A DNA stretch of 64,000 nucleotides from Spirosoma validum (GTDB taxonomy: Bacteria > Bacteroidota > Bacteroidia > Cytophagales > Spirosomataceae): the NCBI RefSeq assembly GCF_014699035.1, contig NZ_JACXAA010000004.1, positions 434,001 to 498,000 on the forward strand. Reading direction: 5' to 3'. The notes beneath the pieces are model-generated. The model saw only the letters and a list, made by a program, of their open reading frames with translations. It had not been told where the DNA came from and made no database searches. Each line of letters begins with the position of its first letter. Position 1 is the stretch's first letter. Made by a program: the position numbers and the translations under genes. Of this stretch, positions 6,857 to 15,971 are shown one piece after another.

Positions 6857-9211
6857 ATGAACGCGAAACGACGGAGAGAAAGCCTATGGGTGAGTTTGCT
6901 GAGTATACTAACCCTGACGGTTCAGGCGCAGACCCAAACCGGACGAGGACGTATTACGGATACGCAATCGGGAGCAGGCGTACCACTGGCTACGGTTCAG
7001 GTTCTGGATGAACCCACGATTGGCGCTACCGCCGACTCTACAGGAACGTATCGGCTAAGCCAGGTGCCGCTGGGACGACACACGCTGAAAATTACGTCCG
7101 TTGGCTACGGTGATCAGGTTATACCGGACGTATTGTTTACGGCGGGTAAAGAAACCAGCCTGGACGTACCGATGACCGAACGGGTGCAAACGGCGCAGGA
7201 AGTGCAGGTGTACGCCCAACGACCGCTGGATGCCATTGACAAAACCCTGGCCGTAACGGGTGCCCACGTATTCGACATGGAACAGACCCGCCGGTTTGCG
7301 GGCAACCGAAATGATCCATCGCGAATGGCGATGAACATGGCGGGGGTGGTGGGGAACAACGATTCACGAAACGACATCGTCATCCGGGGGAATTCACCAA
7401 CGGGATTACTCTGGCGCGTTGAAGGCATTGACATTCCCAATCCGAACCATTTTGGAGCGATGGGCAACACGGGTGGTCCCGTACCCATTCTGAACTCGAA
7501 CGTGATCGACCGATCGGTGTTTCTGACCGGCGCCTTTCCCGCCGAATACGGCAATGCGGTTTCGGGCGTGTTCGACATCCGGCTCCGTAACGGCAATCCG
7601 GATAAACGCGAATATACCGTTCAGGCGGGATTTAACGGTTGGGAACTAGGTGCGGAAGGCCCTTTTTCGAAAGGATCGCAGGCGTCGTATCTGGCTCACT
7701 ACCGCTACTCGTTCCTTCAGCTATTTCAGGCGCTGGGCATCAATTTAGGTACCGGTTCGGCTCTGCCGCAGTATCAGGATGCGGTTTTTAAAGTTCGATT
7801 GCCACTAGGCAAAGCCGGAGAGATTGCCGTGTTTGGCATGGGCGGCACCAGCCGGATTACCTTCGAGGACGAGCCCGTCACCAATACGTTATACCCGCAG
7901 GGTGGTGAGTATTCGACCTACAACACGAAAATGGGCGTCGTTGGCCTGACACATACCTACTCCTTCGGCCCTGGTACGTCATTGCGGACAACACTGGCGG
8001 CTACCGGCAACTCTGTTCAGGCCGTGACCGATTCCATTACCAGCGATCGACGCCACTACGCGCAGTACGGCGACGGATCGAGTCAGTACAAGTACACGGT
8101 GCATAGTCAGTTCAATCGGAAGATCAGCGCGAAAAGCCGGTTTGGTGCGGGGGTTATTCTATCGTATCTGGGCGTAAACTATGCCGACAGTACGCGCGAA
8201 ACAGGGCAGTTTCATTACCTGCGTCATACGACCGGTCAAACCGGGCTGGTACAGACGTACGGATTCTGGCAGGGTCGCCCATCGGATCGCTGGGTACTTA
8301 ATGCGGGGGTATATCACCAGTGGCTGGCGCTGACGCAGCAGCATTCGGTAGAGCCGCGTCTGAGCGCTCGTTACCAGCTTAACCAAAAACAATCCTTATC
8401 CCTGAGTGTCGGTCGGCACAGCCAGGTGGGCCCTTTGCAGGTGTTCTTCAACCAGCAAGACCAACCTGATGGAACTGAAACGATGCCAAATCAGCACCTG
8501 GGTTTTGTCTTTAGCAATCAGGCCGTACTGGGGTATACGCGCTGGCTGGGGAAGCAAACCTCGCTGACTGTCGAAGCGTATTATCAGGCGTTGCAGAACG
8601 TACCGGTGTCGCCAACGAGTCCGTCGTATTCGCTGCTCAATACGGGCACCGACTTCCTGACGCCTTCCGCTACAGGTCTGACCAACGGGGGGAGTGGCTG
8701 CAACTATGGTCTGGAATTGACCCTGGAACGCACGTTCAGCCGCAATTACTACGTAATGGCAACCGTCTCGGCCTTTGACAGCCGTTACCGAGGCAGCGAT
8801 GGCGTGTTACGGAATACCCTGTTCAACAACCAGTGGGCCGGTAATTTTCTGACCGGCGGGGAGTGGAAGATCAGTCGTAAAACAACCCTGGTCGCTGATT
8901 TGCGCGTGGCGGTGGCAGGGGGTAAACGCTATACACCCGCTGACCTGAGTGCGTCGCAGCAGACCGGTACGCTGGTTGAGCAAACGAACCAGGCCTTTGA
9001 GGGACAATTTCCAGCCTATGGCCGATTAGACGGTAAACTAACACTACGGGTGAACGGCAAACACGCCATGCGGGAATGGTACTTCGATCTAAATAACCTG
9101 ACCAACCGACGCAACATTTACTCGCAGTATTACAGTCCATCAACCGGACAGGTTCGCTACTCGTACCAATTAGGTCGATACCCGGTTTTCGGTTACCGAA
9201 TCCTGTTTTAG
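6857..9211 (+). CDS. TonB-dependent outer-membrane receptor with N-terminal CarboxypepD-regulatory-like domain
   Basis: A 784-residue outer-membrane protein. A signal peptide (about residues 1-24, ending VQA) is followed by a carboxypeptidase-regulatory-like beta sandwich (about 28-115), a plug domain with the signature DIVIRGNSPTGLLWRVEGID (about 175-195), and a long beta-barrel rich in aromatic/glycine strands that ends with RYPVFGYRILF, a typical C-terminal barrel strand. Such receptors move large substrates across the outer membrane with TonB energy. No SusD partner is present. Its position among acyl-assembly genes suggests transport or recognition of the locus product, for example re-uptake of the lipopeptide, but that is context only. 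A second receptor of the same type lies at 22239. Confidence 0.9.
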   Translation: MNAKRRRESLWVSLLSILTLTVQAQTQTGRGRITDTQSGAGVPLATVQVLDEPTIGATADSTGTYRLSQVPLGRHTLKITSVGYGDQVIPDVLFTAGKETSLDVPMTERVQTAQEVQVYAQRPLDAIDKTLAVTGAHVFDMEQTRRFAGNRNDPSRMAMNMAGVVGNNDSRNDIVIRGNSPTGLLWRVEGIDIPNPNHFGAMGNTGGPVPILNSNVIDRSVFLTGAFPAEYGNAVSGVFDIRLRNGNPDKREYTVQAGFNGWELGAEGPFSKGSQASYLAHYRYSFLQLFQALGINLGTGSALPQYQDAVFKVRLPLGKAGEIAVFGMGGTSRITFEDEPVTNTLYPQGGEYSTYNTKMGVVGLTHTYSFGPGTSLRTTLAATGNSVQAVTDSITSDRRHYAQYGDGSSQYKYTVHSQFNRKISAKSRFGAGVILSYLGVNYADSTRETGQFHYLRHTTGQTGLVQTYGFWQGRPSDRWVLNAGVYHQWLALTQQHSVEPRLSARYQLNQKQSLSLSVGRHSQVGPLQVFFNQQDQPDGTETMPNQHLGFVFSNQAVLGYTRWLGKQTSLTVEAYYQALQNVPVSPTSPSYSLLNTGTDFLTPSATGLTNGGSGCNYGLELTLERTFSRNYYVMATVSAFDSRYRGSDGVLRNTLFNNQWAGNFLTGGEWKISRKTTLVADLRVAVAGGKRYTPADLSASQQTGTLVEQTNQAFEGQFPAYGRLDGKLTLRVNGKHAMREWYFDLNNLTNRRNIYSQYYSPSTGQVRYSYQLGRYPVFGYRILF

Positions 9212-9286
9212 GTATCCACGGGCTTCAGCCCGTGTTCTCGCAAAATAGCTCTTCTCGTAAAACACGGGCTGAAGCCCGTGGGTACC
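9211..9286. repeat. REP-like palindrome, copy 2 (GGGCTTCAGCCC type)
   Basis: An inverted repeat starting at the last base of the receptor stop codon. The arms, built on CCACGGGCTTCAGCCCGTG, are nearly identical to copy 1 at 4656 and are separated by an AT-rich spacer of about 27 bases. It probably marks the 3' end of the receptor transcript. Confidence 0.85.
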
Positions 9287-9334
9287 ATCAGTGCATAATC
9301 TTAAATTTTTCTAAACCATAAACCTGTTTTACCC

Positions 9335-9766
9335 ATGAAAATCAATCTATTCCTGGCCACGATGCTGGCAATGACGGTAAGCTTTGCGAAAGCGGATGAA
9401 CCCAAGCGCAAATCAGAAGGCCCTAAGTACACCGTAACGGTGACGCTCAAAAATTTTAAAGGAGATGAAGGAAAGGCGTATGTCCGGCTGCTCGATGCCA
9501 ACGAAAAACCCCTGCTGGCCAAAACCGTTACAGTTCAGGGTCAAAAAGCCACGCTGACGTTCGATAACCTGACGGGTGGCCAATACGCGATTAAATTCTA
9601 TCAGGACGAAAATGGAAATGGTGAACTGGACCGGGGTATGTTCGGAATTCCGACCGAAAGCTGGGGTGTTTCGAACGATGTCGATGCGTCCTTTGGTCCA
9701 CCGGCTTTTGCTGCTACGTTGTTCGAGGTGAAAACCAACCGCAATATCGTCATCAACGCGAAGTAA
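9335..9766 (+). CDS. DUF2141 family secreted protein
   Basis: A 143-residue secreted protein with a signal peptide (about residues 1-20, MKINLFLATMLAMTVSFAKA) and a single beta-sandwich domain. The segments LTGGQYAIKFYQDENGNGELD and GMFGIPTESWGVSND are the hallmark of DUF2141: a conserved aspartate-rich DENGNGELD loop followed by GIP..GYGFSN-like text. The biochemical role of the family is unknown; members are often found near outer-membrane receptors or biosynthetic genes in Bacteroidota. It is flanked by a REP palindrome upstream and a hairpin downstream, so it may be transcribed alone. Confidence 0.85.
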   Translation: MKINLFLATMLAMTVSFAKADEPKRKSEGPKYTVTVTLKNFKGDEGKAYVRLLDANEKPLLAKTVTVQGQKATLTFDNLTGGQYAIKFYQDENGNGELDRGMFGIPTESWGVSNDVDASFGPPAFAATLFEVKTNRNIVINAK

Positions 9767-9775
9767 TCGTACCGG

Positions 9776-9807
9776 ATCGTCTCCCGATTCGCGAATTGGG
9801 AGACGAT
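9776..9807. terminator. Hairpin after the DUF2141 gene
   Basis: Perfect 10-base arms ATCGTCTCCC/GGGAGACGAT around a 12-base loop, starting ten bases after the DUF2141 stop. There is no strong T-run, so termination or 3' end protection is likely rather than certain. Confidence 0.55.
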
Positions 9808-9857
9808 TAGACAAGCTCATCTCCTTAACCGTCTGTTTATCCTTTTCCCTCCCCAGT

Positions 9858-11294
9858 ATGCCAGCAGTCGATACATTCGTAGCCCGTTTACGCCAGCGGC
9901 ATGAACCGTTGCCAGCTAAAATCGCCCTGATTGAAGGTCGGCGGATGGTCAGCTATCATCAGCTTTGGCAGCAGGTGGACCAATACACGGCCCGACTGAC
10001 TCAGCACGGGATTCAGCCCCGGCAGGTCGTAGCCGTCGGTTCCGCCAACTGCGTTGAACTTTGCGCGATGGTGCTGGCGCTGTGGCAGGTCCGGGCGGTA
10101 CCCTTCGTGATCAATTACAAGGTCGAACACCTGCCCCAGCTGGATTGCATTCCGGTGTATCTGGTCAACACGAAAAATACGCCCCCCGCCATAAAATCCT
10201 ACGTTCACTCGCATTACACCAGCGAAGACTTCGACGATACGTTCGAGCTGATTCGCTGCTGCGGTCCGTCGACGCGGAAAGAGATGGGCGATGCCGCGTT
10301 ACTGGTGACCAGCTCAGGCAGCAAAAGCCAGCCCAAAATCGTTAAACTGACCGAATCGGGTCTGGGCCAGAACGTCGAAGGCAACGTAGCAGCACTGGGT
10401 CTTCGGTCCGACGACGTAACGGCGATGGCCCTGCCGATGGGGTATTCGTACGGTTTAGTGGCGCAGTGGCTCAGTCATTTTTACGTGGGAGCCACGGTGG
10501 TCTTAGCTGATGCCCGTTTTTTTCTGGCTGAGTTGCCTCGCCTGATCGAGCGTCACCGCATTACAACCCTATTTACGGTTCCGCCCATGATCCGACAGAT
10601 CAATTACTTTGCTGATCGTGGCTTTTTTCGTCTGCCAGCGGCTCATTCGCTACGTTTCGTAACGGTAGGCGGTAATCGGCTCGAACGCTCATCGCTCACC
10701 AAAGCGATGACGGTATTTGGCTGCCCGCTGGTGAAAACGTATGGCCTGGCTGAGGCTGGTCCTCGTGTGGCTACCAATTTCGTTAGTGAAGCTGATGACT
10801 GGATGGCAGATTCCGTTGGACGTCCGAATCAGGGGGTTACCATTCGTGTGCTGGATGCGAAACGCCAGGAGTTGCCCCCCTTCAAGCCCGGTATCATTCA
10901 TATTGTCAGTGGATCGGTGACGGCGGGTTATGTCAATGTTCGCAAACCCCGGTATCTGATTCCGGGTCGCGAGGTGACCACCCGCGATTTTGGCTTCGTG
11001 ACCGATACCGGCGAGGTGTTTATTCTCGGTCGTCGGAATGAATCGATCTATCTCAACAAACGGCGGATCTGGTTTCAGGAAATCGAAAATCTGCTCTACG
11101 GCGAGTTCAGCCTGCTCAAACTGTCGCTCGATCGGCAACAGCGTCGGGTACGGATTCGGGCTGTCGCACTGGCCGAAAGCCAGCTTTGTTCCCAGCGCAT
11201 TGTGGATTACCTCGGTACGCAACTAAGCGTGGACGGCCGCAAGGTCTTCGACGTGGAGATGCTGCGGACCAACGAATTTTTAAGCGAAAAATAA
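9858..11294 (+). CDS. Acyl-AMP ligase (ANL superfamily)
   Basis: A 478-residue adenylate-forming enzyme. The phosphate-binding loop reads LLVTSSGSKSQPKIVKLTE (about residues 147-165), the YGxAE motif is KTYGLAEAGPR (about 294-304), and the C-terminal hinge region contains VTDTGEVFILGRRNE with a late KRRIW segment. It should activate a carboxylic acid as acyl-AMP and load it onto the carrier protein or CoA. It is followed after 12 bases by the phosphopantetheinyl transferase. In this locus it could load the starter acid for the ketosynthase pair or reactivate a free acid; the substrate cannot be read from sequence by eye. Confidence 0.85.
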   Translation: MPAVDTFVARLRQRHEPLPAKIALIEGRRMVSYHQLWQQVDQYTARLTQHGIQPRQVVAVGSANCVELCAMVLALWQVRAVPFVINYKVEHLPQLDCIPVYLVNTKNTPPAIKSYVHSHYTSEDFDDTFELIRCCGPSTRKEMGDAALLVTSSGSKSQPKIVKLTESGLGQNVEGNVAALGLRSDDVTAMALPMGYSYGLVAQWLSHFYVGATVVLADARFFLAELPRLIERHRITTLFTVPPMIRQINYFADRGFFRLPAAHSLRFVTVGGNRLERSSLTKAMTVFGCPLVKTYGLAEAGPRVATNFVSEADDWMADSVGRPNQGVTIRVLDAKRQELPPFKPGIIHIVSGSVTAGYVNVRKPRYLIPGREVTTRDFGFVTDTGEVFILGRRNESIYLNKRRIWFQEIENLLYGEFSLLKLSLDRQQRRVRIRAVALAESQLCSQRIVDYLGTQLSVDGRKVFDVEMLRTNEFLSEK

Positions 11295-11306
11295 ACCCTT
11301 ACCCGT

Positions 11307-11978
11307 ATGACTACTTCCTGCGTTATTTACTGGACCCGGCTGTCCGGGTCATCCGTCGATGCGTGTCTGCAAGCCGGTGCGCACGACCTGCCACCCAACC
11401 TGTGGCAACGTAGCCAACATTACCGCGACCGACAGGTTCGGGCGCTGTCGGTGCTGGGAAAACGGTTACTGGAGTACGGTCTGAGCCGATACATGCCCTC
11501 TCCGCATGGCCAACTGCTCAAGTTTTTACGGTATACGGCGCAGGGAAGTCCGTATCTATCAGGCCTGGGATTGTCCGTAAGTTTCTCCCATTCCGCCGAC
11601 GTAGTGGCTTGTGCGCTTAGCGAAGATGGGCCGGTGGGCGTCGATGTACAGTCGGTTCAGCGTTTCCCGATGCAAACCGACGGACGGTTGTTCTTAAATG
11701 CTGCTGAACTAGGTCAGTTCACCGAAAAGACCTACGTTGATCTATGGGCGAAGAAAGAAGCGGTCTACAAAGTTACGGCCTCGAACGGTAACGGTAGTCA
11801 GACGCCGTTTAAATCACTGACCGTCACGACGGATGGTAACGTAAAGGATGCCAAAGGGCAAACCTACCATACCCAGCCGTTCCATGTCGGTCCGGGTTAT
11901 GTGAGTTACGTAGCGGCAAATGGTCCCGTTTGCGCCGAGCTCCGTTCGGTGGAAGCCCGAACGCTCTGGACAGCTTAA
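11307..11978 (+). CDS. 4'-phosphopantetheinyl transferase, Sfp type
   Basis: A 223-residue Sfp-superfamily enzyme. The magnesium-binding GVDVQSVQ motif (about residues 111-118) follows a strand with VSFSHSADVVACAL, and the second motif WAKKEAVYKV is near residues 147-156. It transfers the phosphopantetheine arm from CoA to the serine of carrier proteins, so it should activate the carrier protein at 18012. It lies 12 bases after the acyl-AMP ligase. Presence of a private Sfp-type enzyme is typical of biosynthetic loci. Confidence 0.87.
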   Translation: MTTSCVIYWTRLSGSSVDACLQAGAHDLPPNLWQRSQHYRDRQVRALSVLGKRLLEYGLSRYMPSPHGQLLKFLRYTAQGSPYLSGLGLSVSFSHSADVVACALSEDGPVGVDVQSVQRFPMQTDGRLFLNAAELGQFTEKTYVDLWAKKEAVYKVTASNGNGSQTPFKSLTVTTDGNVKDAKGQTYHTQPFHVGPGYVSYVAANGPVCAELRSVEARTLWTA

Positions 11979-12049
11979 CCCTTCACGTACCAATTCGGAG
12001 ACTGGAACGCCAGCCCTGAACGATAACGTAACGTTCGACAACCTGACTC

Positions 12050-12778
12050 ATGAAAACGCCCGTCTACTGTTTGCCGTTTGCGGCCGGCAGCCGCTTTTCC
12101 TATCAGCCCCTGGTACGTCGGTTACCGGATTCGCTTCGGTTCGTGCCGCTTGAATTGCCCGGTCGGGGTTTTCGGGCGGCTGAACCGGCTCTGTTTACCA
12201 TAGAGAATGCCGTGGACGATGTCTTTCGGCAATTTGAACGGGCTACGCCAGCCGAACCGTATGCGTTATATGGGCATAGCATGGGCTCGATGGTGGGCTA
12301 TCTGCTTCTTCATCGGATGCAGGAGGCAGGATTTCCCCTGCCCGTTCGCGTGTTTTTTTCCGGACGGGGCGGTCCGATAATTCCCGAAAAAGAACGACAG
12401 GTGCATCTGCTACCACGCCCGCAGTTAATTGAAAAGCTGGCCAAGATGGGGGGTGATCTTAGTCCATTGCTGGCTAATGAGCGGGCCTGGGCGTTGTATG
12501 AACCCGTTATCCGCGCTGACATGGCTGTGCTGGATAGCTTCGTCTATGAGGACGTAACGCGCCCTCCTCTGACCATCCCGGCCACCATTCTGATTGGAAG
12601 TCACGATCTGTATACGGTCGATGAAGCCGCTCTGTGGCAGCGGGAGTTTGCTGATCCCATTACGCTCCATTGTCTCGACGGCGGCCACTTTTTTATCTTC
12701 GACCATCCTCAGACAATTGGCCAGATTATTGCCCAGGATCTGAATCGTACATTGGCTACGGGACTTACGCTCGTTTAA
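12050..12778 (+). CDS. Type II thioesterase (alpha/beta hydrolase)
   Basis: A 242-residue thioesterase of the kind that accompanies PKS and NRPS systems. The N-terminus reads CLPFAAGSRFSYQPL, then LELPGRGFR, the nucleophile elbow GHSMGS with Ser77, an acid in LIGSHDLYT and the last His in GGHFFIFDHP. These enzymes remove stalled or wrong acyl groups from carrier proteins, or release a product. It follows the Sfp-type gene by 71 bases in the same direction and closes the acyl-assembly block. Confidence 0.87.
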   Translation: MKTPVYCLPFAAGSRFSYQPLVRRLPDSLRFVPLELPGRGFRAAEPALFTIENAVDDVFRQFERATPAEPYALYGHSMGSMVGYLLLHRMQEAGFPLPVRVFFSGRGGPIIPEKERQVHLLPRPQLIEKLAKMGGDLSPLLANERAWALYEPVIRADMAVLDSFVYEDVTRPPLTIPATILIGSHDLYTVDEAALWQREFADPITLHCLDGGHFFIFDHPQTIGQIIAQDLNRTLATGLTLV

Positions 12779-12865
12779 CCTGACGAATACGTGTGTATTG
12801 ATTTCTGAATGCTGATACATGGATAAAGTCGGAGTAAGTGGGGCATGGAATATAGTAGATTGGTC

Positions 12866-12898
12866 TTTGTTTCAGATGAAATATTCTTGTTACTTTCG
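12866..12898 (+). promoter_or_regulatory. Probable Bacteroidota promoter for the TlpA-like gene
   Basis: TTTG at 12866-12869 is followed 21 bases later by TACTTTCG at 12891-12898, one mismatch from the -7 consensus TAnnTTTG. The ATG of the next gene lies 20 bases further on. Confidence 0.4.
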
Positions 12899-12918
12899 GG
12901 TGAATCAAAGACATTGAT

Positions 12919-13665
12919 ATGAAGTATTTTCTCCTGTTCATTTTAGTCAATACTGTGCAGGTCTGCACTTGTCTTTCTTTGTTAGCCCAGCCGGTCGTTA
13001 GAAGAGAGATCGGTGGAATACGGTTTGAAAGGCGATTTGATGAAAATACCAGGTTTTTTGACAAGAGTACTGGTAAACAGGTTTCATACCAGGAGTATCG
13101 GCAGTTAATGAAAGATGATCCAAATGGATATCATTTAGAAGCTGTTATTGATGAATATGGTCAGGCTAGTGCCTACAAGATTCGACCTACCACGCCCGAA
13201 GAACGGGAAACGCACCGCTTCAACGATCGAAATCCTGCCCTGAGACCTAAAATAGGGGAGCCCGTGCCGGAATTTGTTATGAAGGGAATTGATGACAAAG
13301 TGTACCGATCAACGGAATTAAAAGGGCATGTCGTTATCCTTAGCTTCTGGGTCAGTTTAAGCAAGCCGTTCTGGGGAACGAATCAGGCAAAAGGCTATGC
13401 GGATGCCCTGCGGCCTTATCAGTCGGAAACCGACCCTATTTCGTTAGGTATTTTACGCGAGTCAAAGGAGGACATAGTCAACGTAATGGCTACGGAAACG
13501 CTGCCATTTATCCCCATCCCGAATTCGTACGGATTCCACGAAAAATTTCACGTGACTCTAAGCCCAGCCTTCATCGTTATTGATCGGGCCGGAAACGTAG
13601 CGGCTTACATAGAAGGAATGCATTACGATCAATTGCAAAAAACCTTACAGGCCGTAAGCCGCTAA
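12919..13665 (+). CDS. TlpA/AhpC-like thioredoxin-fold protein without CxxC
   Basis: A 248-residue protein with a signal peptide (about residues 1-24). Residues about 110-248 match the thioredoxin-like TlpA/AhpC pattern: KIGEPVPEFVMKGIDDKVYRSTELKGHVVILSFWVS at about 111-147 and TLSPAFIVIDRAGNVAAYIEG near the end. The position of the redox motif after the FW strand reads VSLSKPFWG, with no Cys, so it is probably not a disulfide enzyme. The N-terminal 90 residues are unassigned. It seems to have its own promoter and more AT-rich codons than the genes before it, so it may not belong to the acyl pathway. Confidence 0.7.
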   Translation: MKYFLLFILVNTVQVCTCLSLLAQPVVRREIGGIRFERRFDENTRFFDKSTGKQVSYQEYRQLMKDDPNGYHLEAVIDEYGQASAYKIRPTTPEERETHRFNDRNPALRPKIGEPVPEFVMKGIDDKVYRSTELKGHVVILSFWVSLSKPFWGTNQAKGYADALRPYQSETDPISLGILRESKEDIVNVMATETLPFIPIPNSYGFHEKFHVTLSPAFIVIDRAGNVAAYIEGMHYDQLQKTLQAVSR

Positions 13666-13768
13666 GAGACTGCCTGAAAATTATAGGCTCATGGATATGA
13701 AAATTCCTAAATCCTTTGAAAGGCTAATCTTGTAGGGCTTTTCCAAATGGTAAATATTGGGCATTTCT

Positions 13769-13927
13769 AGCCCCATTGGGGCGACCTGTTAGTAGTAAAG
13801 AGAAATAATTTATATTCTTGAAGCGCCATAGGTGCGACCTGATTACCAGCGTTTGGGGGCGCACCTACGGCGCTTCAAGTCGGCTGGTGCGCTGGTTTTC
13901 TATTGACAGGTTGCCCCTGCTGGGGCT
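13769..13927. repeat. Nested inverted repeat in a 297-base intergenic gap
   Basis: Inner arms of 20 bases at 13817-13836 and 13860-13879 (CTTGAAGCGCCATAGGTGCG against its complement, one mismatch) sit inside weaker outer arms at 13769-13789 and 13906-13927 (AGCCCCATTGGGGCGACCTG-like, about four mismatches). It fills most of the space between the TlpA-like gene and the converging response-regulator gene, so it can act as a two-way terminator. The layout resembles a small miniature element, but no target duplication is obvious. Confidence 0.7.
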
Positions 13928-13962
13928 GTTGCAAAACCAAAGAACACACAAATAGACTCCTC

Positions 13963-14697
13963 TCACTCATTCGGCGATCGCAGAAAAGCCTGCATGAAGG
14001 GCTCTTTGTATTTGCCACCGACCGGAATCCGGAATCCTGGCTTGAGCAGGAGTTCGTTACCGTCTATGGCATCAATTGTTTTTAATGACACGATGTAGGA
14101 CCGATGGACCCGTGCAAACTGATGAGCGGGTAAGTTTTTCTCCATGTCGCCCATGCTCATGTACGTAATAATTTTATCCCCTTTGACGGTACGGATAATT
14201 ACGTAATTCAGCATCCCCTCCACGTACGCGACATCACTGTAATCGATCCGGCGCAGCTTCCCTTTATGTTCCGTTTTTACCAGGAGAAACGACATGTCCG
14301 GTTCGGCAGCTGCGGGTGGCCGTGTTTCTACGTTTACCAGCTTGAGCGCTTTCGACACCGATTTCTGGAAACGTTCGAACGATATGGGTTTCACCAGATA
14401 ATCGATCACGTTCGAGAACTCGTAGCTTTCCAGCGCGTGCTGCGGGTAGGCTGTTGTCAAAATTACCTTTGTTTTCCCTTCGTAGAGTCGCAGGAATTGC
14501 AGACCCGTCAGTTTGGGCATCTGAATATCCAGAAACAATACGTCGATGGGCTGTTCGGCGAGCAGTTTCTGCGCCTGCAAAATATCCGTTGTGCTGCTGG
14601 TCAGCGACAGATAAGGCGTGTCGCGAATATAATTCGTTAAAATTTTGATGGCGGGTGGTTCATCATCCACCACCACACACGTAAGAATTCCGGCCAT
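13963..14697 (-). CDS. LytTR-type response regulator
   Basis: A 244-residue response regulator. The receiver domain (about residues 5-125) has the acidic pair in VVDDEP, the phospho-acceptor Asp57 in VLFLDIQMP, Thr/Ala in ILTTAYP and Lys in DYLVKPISFERF. Residues about 145-240 form a LytTR DNA-binding domain, with VAYVEGMLNYVIIRT and the late FARVHRSYIVSLKTIDAIDG segment. It is encoded 15 bases after the partner histidine kinase. This AlgR/AgrA-like domain binds direct repeats upstream of its targets; the divergent peptide gene at 15972 is a natural target candidate. Confidence 0.92.
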   Translation of the reverse strand: MAGILTCVVVDDEPPAIKILTNYIRDTPYLSLTSSTTDILQAQKLLAEQPIDVLFLDIQMPKLTGLQFLRLYEGKTKVILTTAYPQHALESYEFSNVIDYLVKPISFERFQKSVSKALKLVNVETRPPAAAEPDMSFLLVKTEHKGKLRRIDYSDVAYVEGMLNYVIIRTVKGDKIITYMSMGDMEKNLPAHQFARVHRSYIVSLKTIDAIDGNELLLKPGFRIPVGGKYKEPFMQAFLRSPNE

Positions 14698-14712
14698 GTT
14701 ACGTAGTTGGAG

Positions 14713-15828
14713 CTAAAGCGAAAGGGACTCATAAGCGGGAACAGCATCAAACTGAACCCGTATTTCTGCACTGAACTCGTCGGTTGCGTCGGTAACTGTA
14801 AACGTCTGGTTATGAGCATAGGTTAGGTACAAACGTCTCCGCGTGTTGGTCAGGCCGACGCGCGTTGACGGTTCGAGTTGCTCTACGTCTTTTTTTCGGT
14901 TACTGGTGTAGAAATAAAATGAGTTAGCGTCGGCATGGATTCGGATGATGAGCGGATGCTCGGCGGAAGTCAGATCACCGTATTTGAACGCATTCTCGAT
15001 AAGCGACATGAGTACCAACGGTAAAAACTTTAACTGGTCGAACCACTCTTCGCCTTTCACCTCCATGTCGATATGCAGGCCATCCTCAAAACGCTGCTTT
15101 TGCAAATACAGGTAATTATTCAGGTGCTCGACCTCCTGACTTAAGGTTACGGGAGCTTCGTGTTCAGGGTGCGATAAGGAATAGCGCATCATTTCTGATA
15201 AAACCATCACCGACCGCGCCAGTCTCGGCGACGTATCCATTGCTTCGGCATACAGGAAATTTAGGGTATTGTACAGAAAATGCGGGCTAATCTGCGATTT
15301 GAGGTACGCCATCACCGCCTGGCTATGCTGCTGCTCGATCACTAGTTTCTGCTGAAGAATCTTCGTGCGCTCCTTCGCCAGTCGCAGGCTTTGCAGGACG
15401 TACCAGTACCCGTAGCTGAACAGAGTAAAGTTGACGTAGATCCAGAACGTCTCCACAAAAAAGTTGCTGGCCCCGAAAAGCGAGGTAAAGGGTACGCCAA
15501 TCGCCGGTAGTACGCGCCAGAAAATGAACTGGCGACACAGCACATACCCACCCAGCAGCAAGATCGTACCGATGATCAGTTTCCCATAGCGTTTGGTCGT
15601 TAAGTATCGGTCCAGCAGGACGTGGGCATTGATGTAAAACAGGGCGATCACCAGGCCATAGGTCAGCACGGTACGTTTAAGTACGGCTACCGGATCGACC
15701 CGATGGTCGAAAAATGTCAGCACGTTACCATACAGAAAATACAGGAACCAGAACGCTACGTGCCAGAGTACACGCTGCCAGCGGGTCGGAATTCGATAAA
15801 AAAAAGAGGGTTGCTTCACGTTCTGCAA
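14713..15828 (-). CDS. LytS-type sensor histidine kinase
   Basis: A 371-residue membrane kinase. Four hydrophobic helices occupy about residues 15-150, then a coiled segment leads to the His_kinase domain with SQISPHFLYNTLNFLYAEA (phospho-acceptor His in SPHF, about residue 182) and an ATPase part with LMSLIENAFKYG. No periplasmic sensor domain is visible, so it probably senses within the membrane. It forms a pair with the LytTR regulator. Its 5' end faces the lanthipeptide-like peptide gene across 143 bases, an arrangement used by peptide-sensing systems; sensing of that peptide is inference. Confidence 0.9.
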   Translation of the reverse strand: MQNVKQPSFFYRIPTRWQRVLWHVAFWFLYFLYGNVLTFFDHRVDPVAVLKRTVLTYGLVIALFYINAHVLLDRYLTTKRYGKLIIGTILLLGGYVLCRQFIFWRVLPAIGVPFTSLFGASNFFVETFWIYVNFTLFSYGYWYVLQSLRLAKERTKILQQKLVIEQQHSQAVMAYLKSQISPHFLYNTLNFLYAEAMDTSPRLARSVMVLSEMMRYSLSHPEHEAPVTLSQEVEHLNNYLYLQKQRFEDGLHIDMEVKGEEWFDQLKFLPLVLMSLIENAFKYGDLTSAEHPLIIRIHADANSFYFYTSNRKKDVEQLEPSTRVGLTNTRRRLYLTYAHNQTFTVTDATDEFSAEIRVQFDAVPAYESLSL

Positions 15829-15971
15829 ACACGTTGATCAGGTAAAACTGGCGACAAATCCGCAATTAATATAGGCAAAAACGCGATTCATATAATATTT
15901 TTTCAGAGGTGACGGGCGTCCTACATCTTTGAATCAGAAACAAACACAAACACCTGCTAACTTTTACGATC

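Noticed and set aside
10689-11222. A 177-codon minus-strand frame within the acyl-AMP ligase gene
   Set aside because: It is antisense to a conserved enzyme and has no start context or domain.
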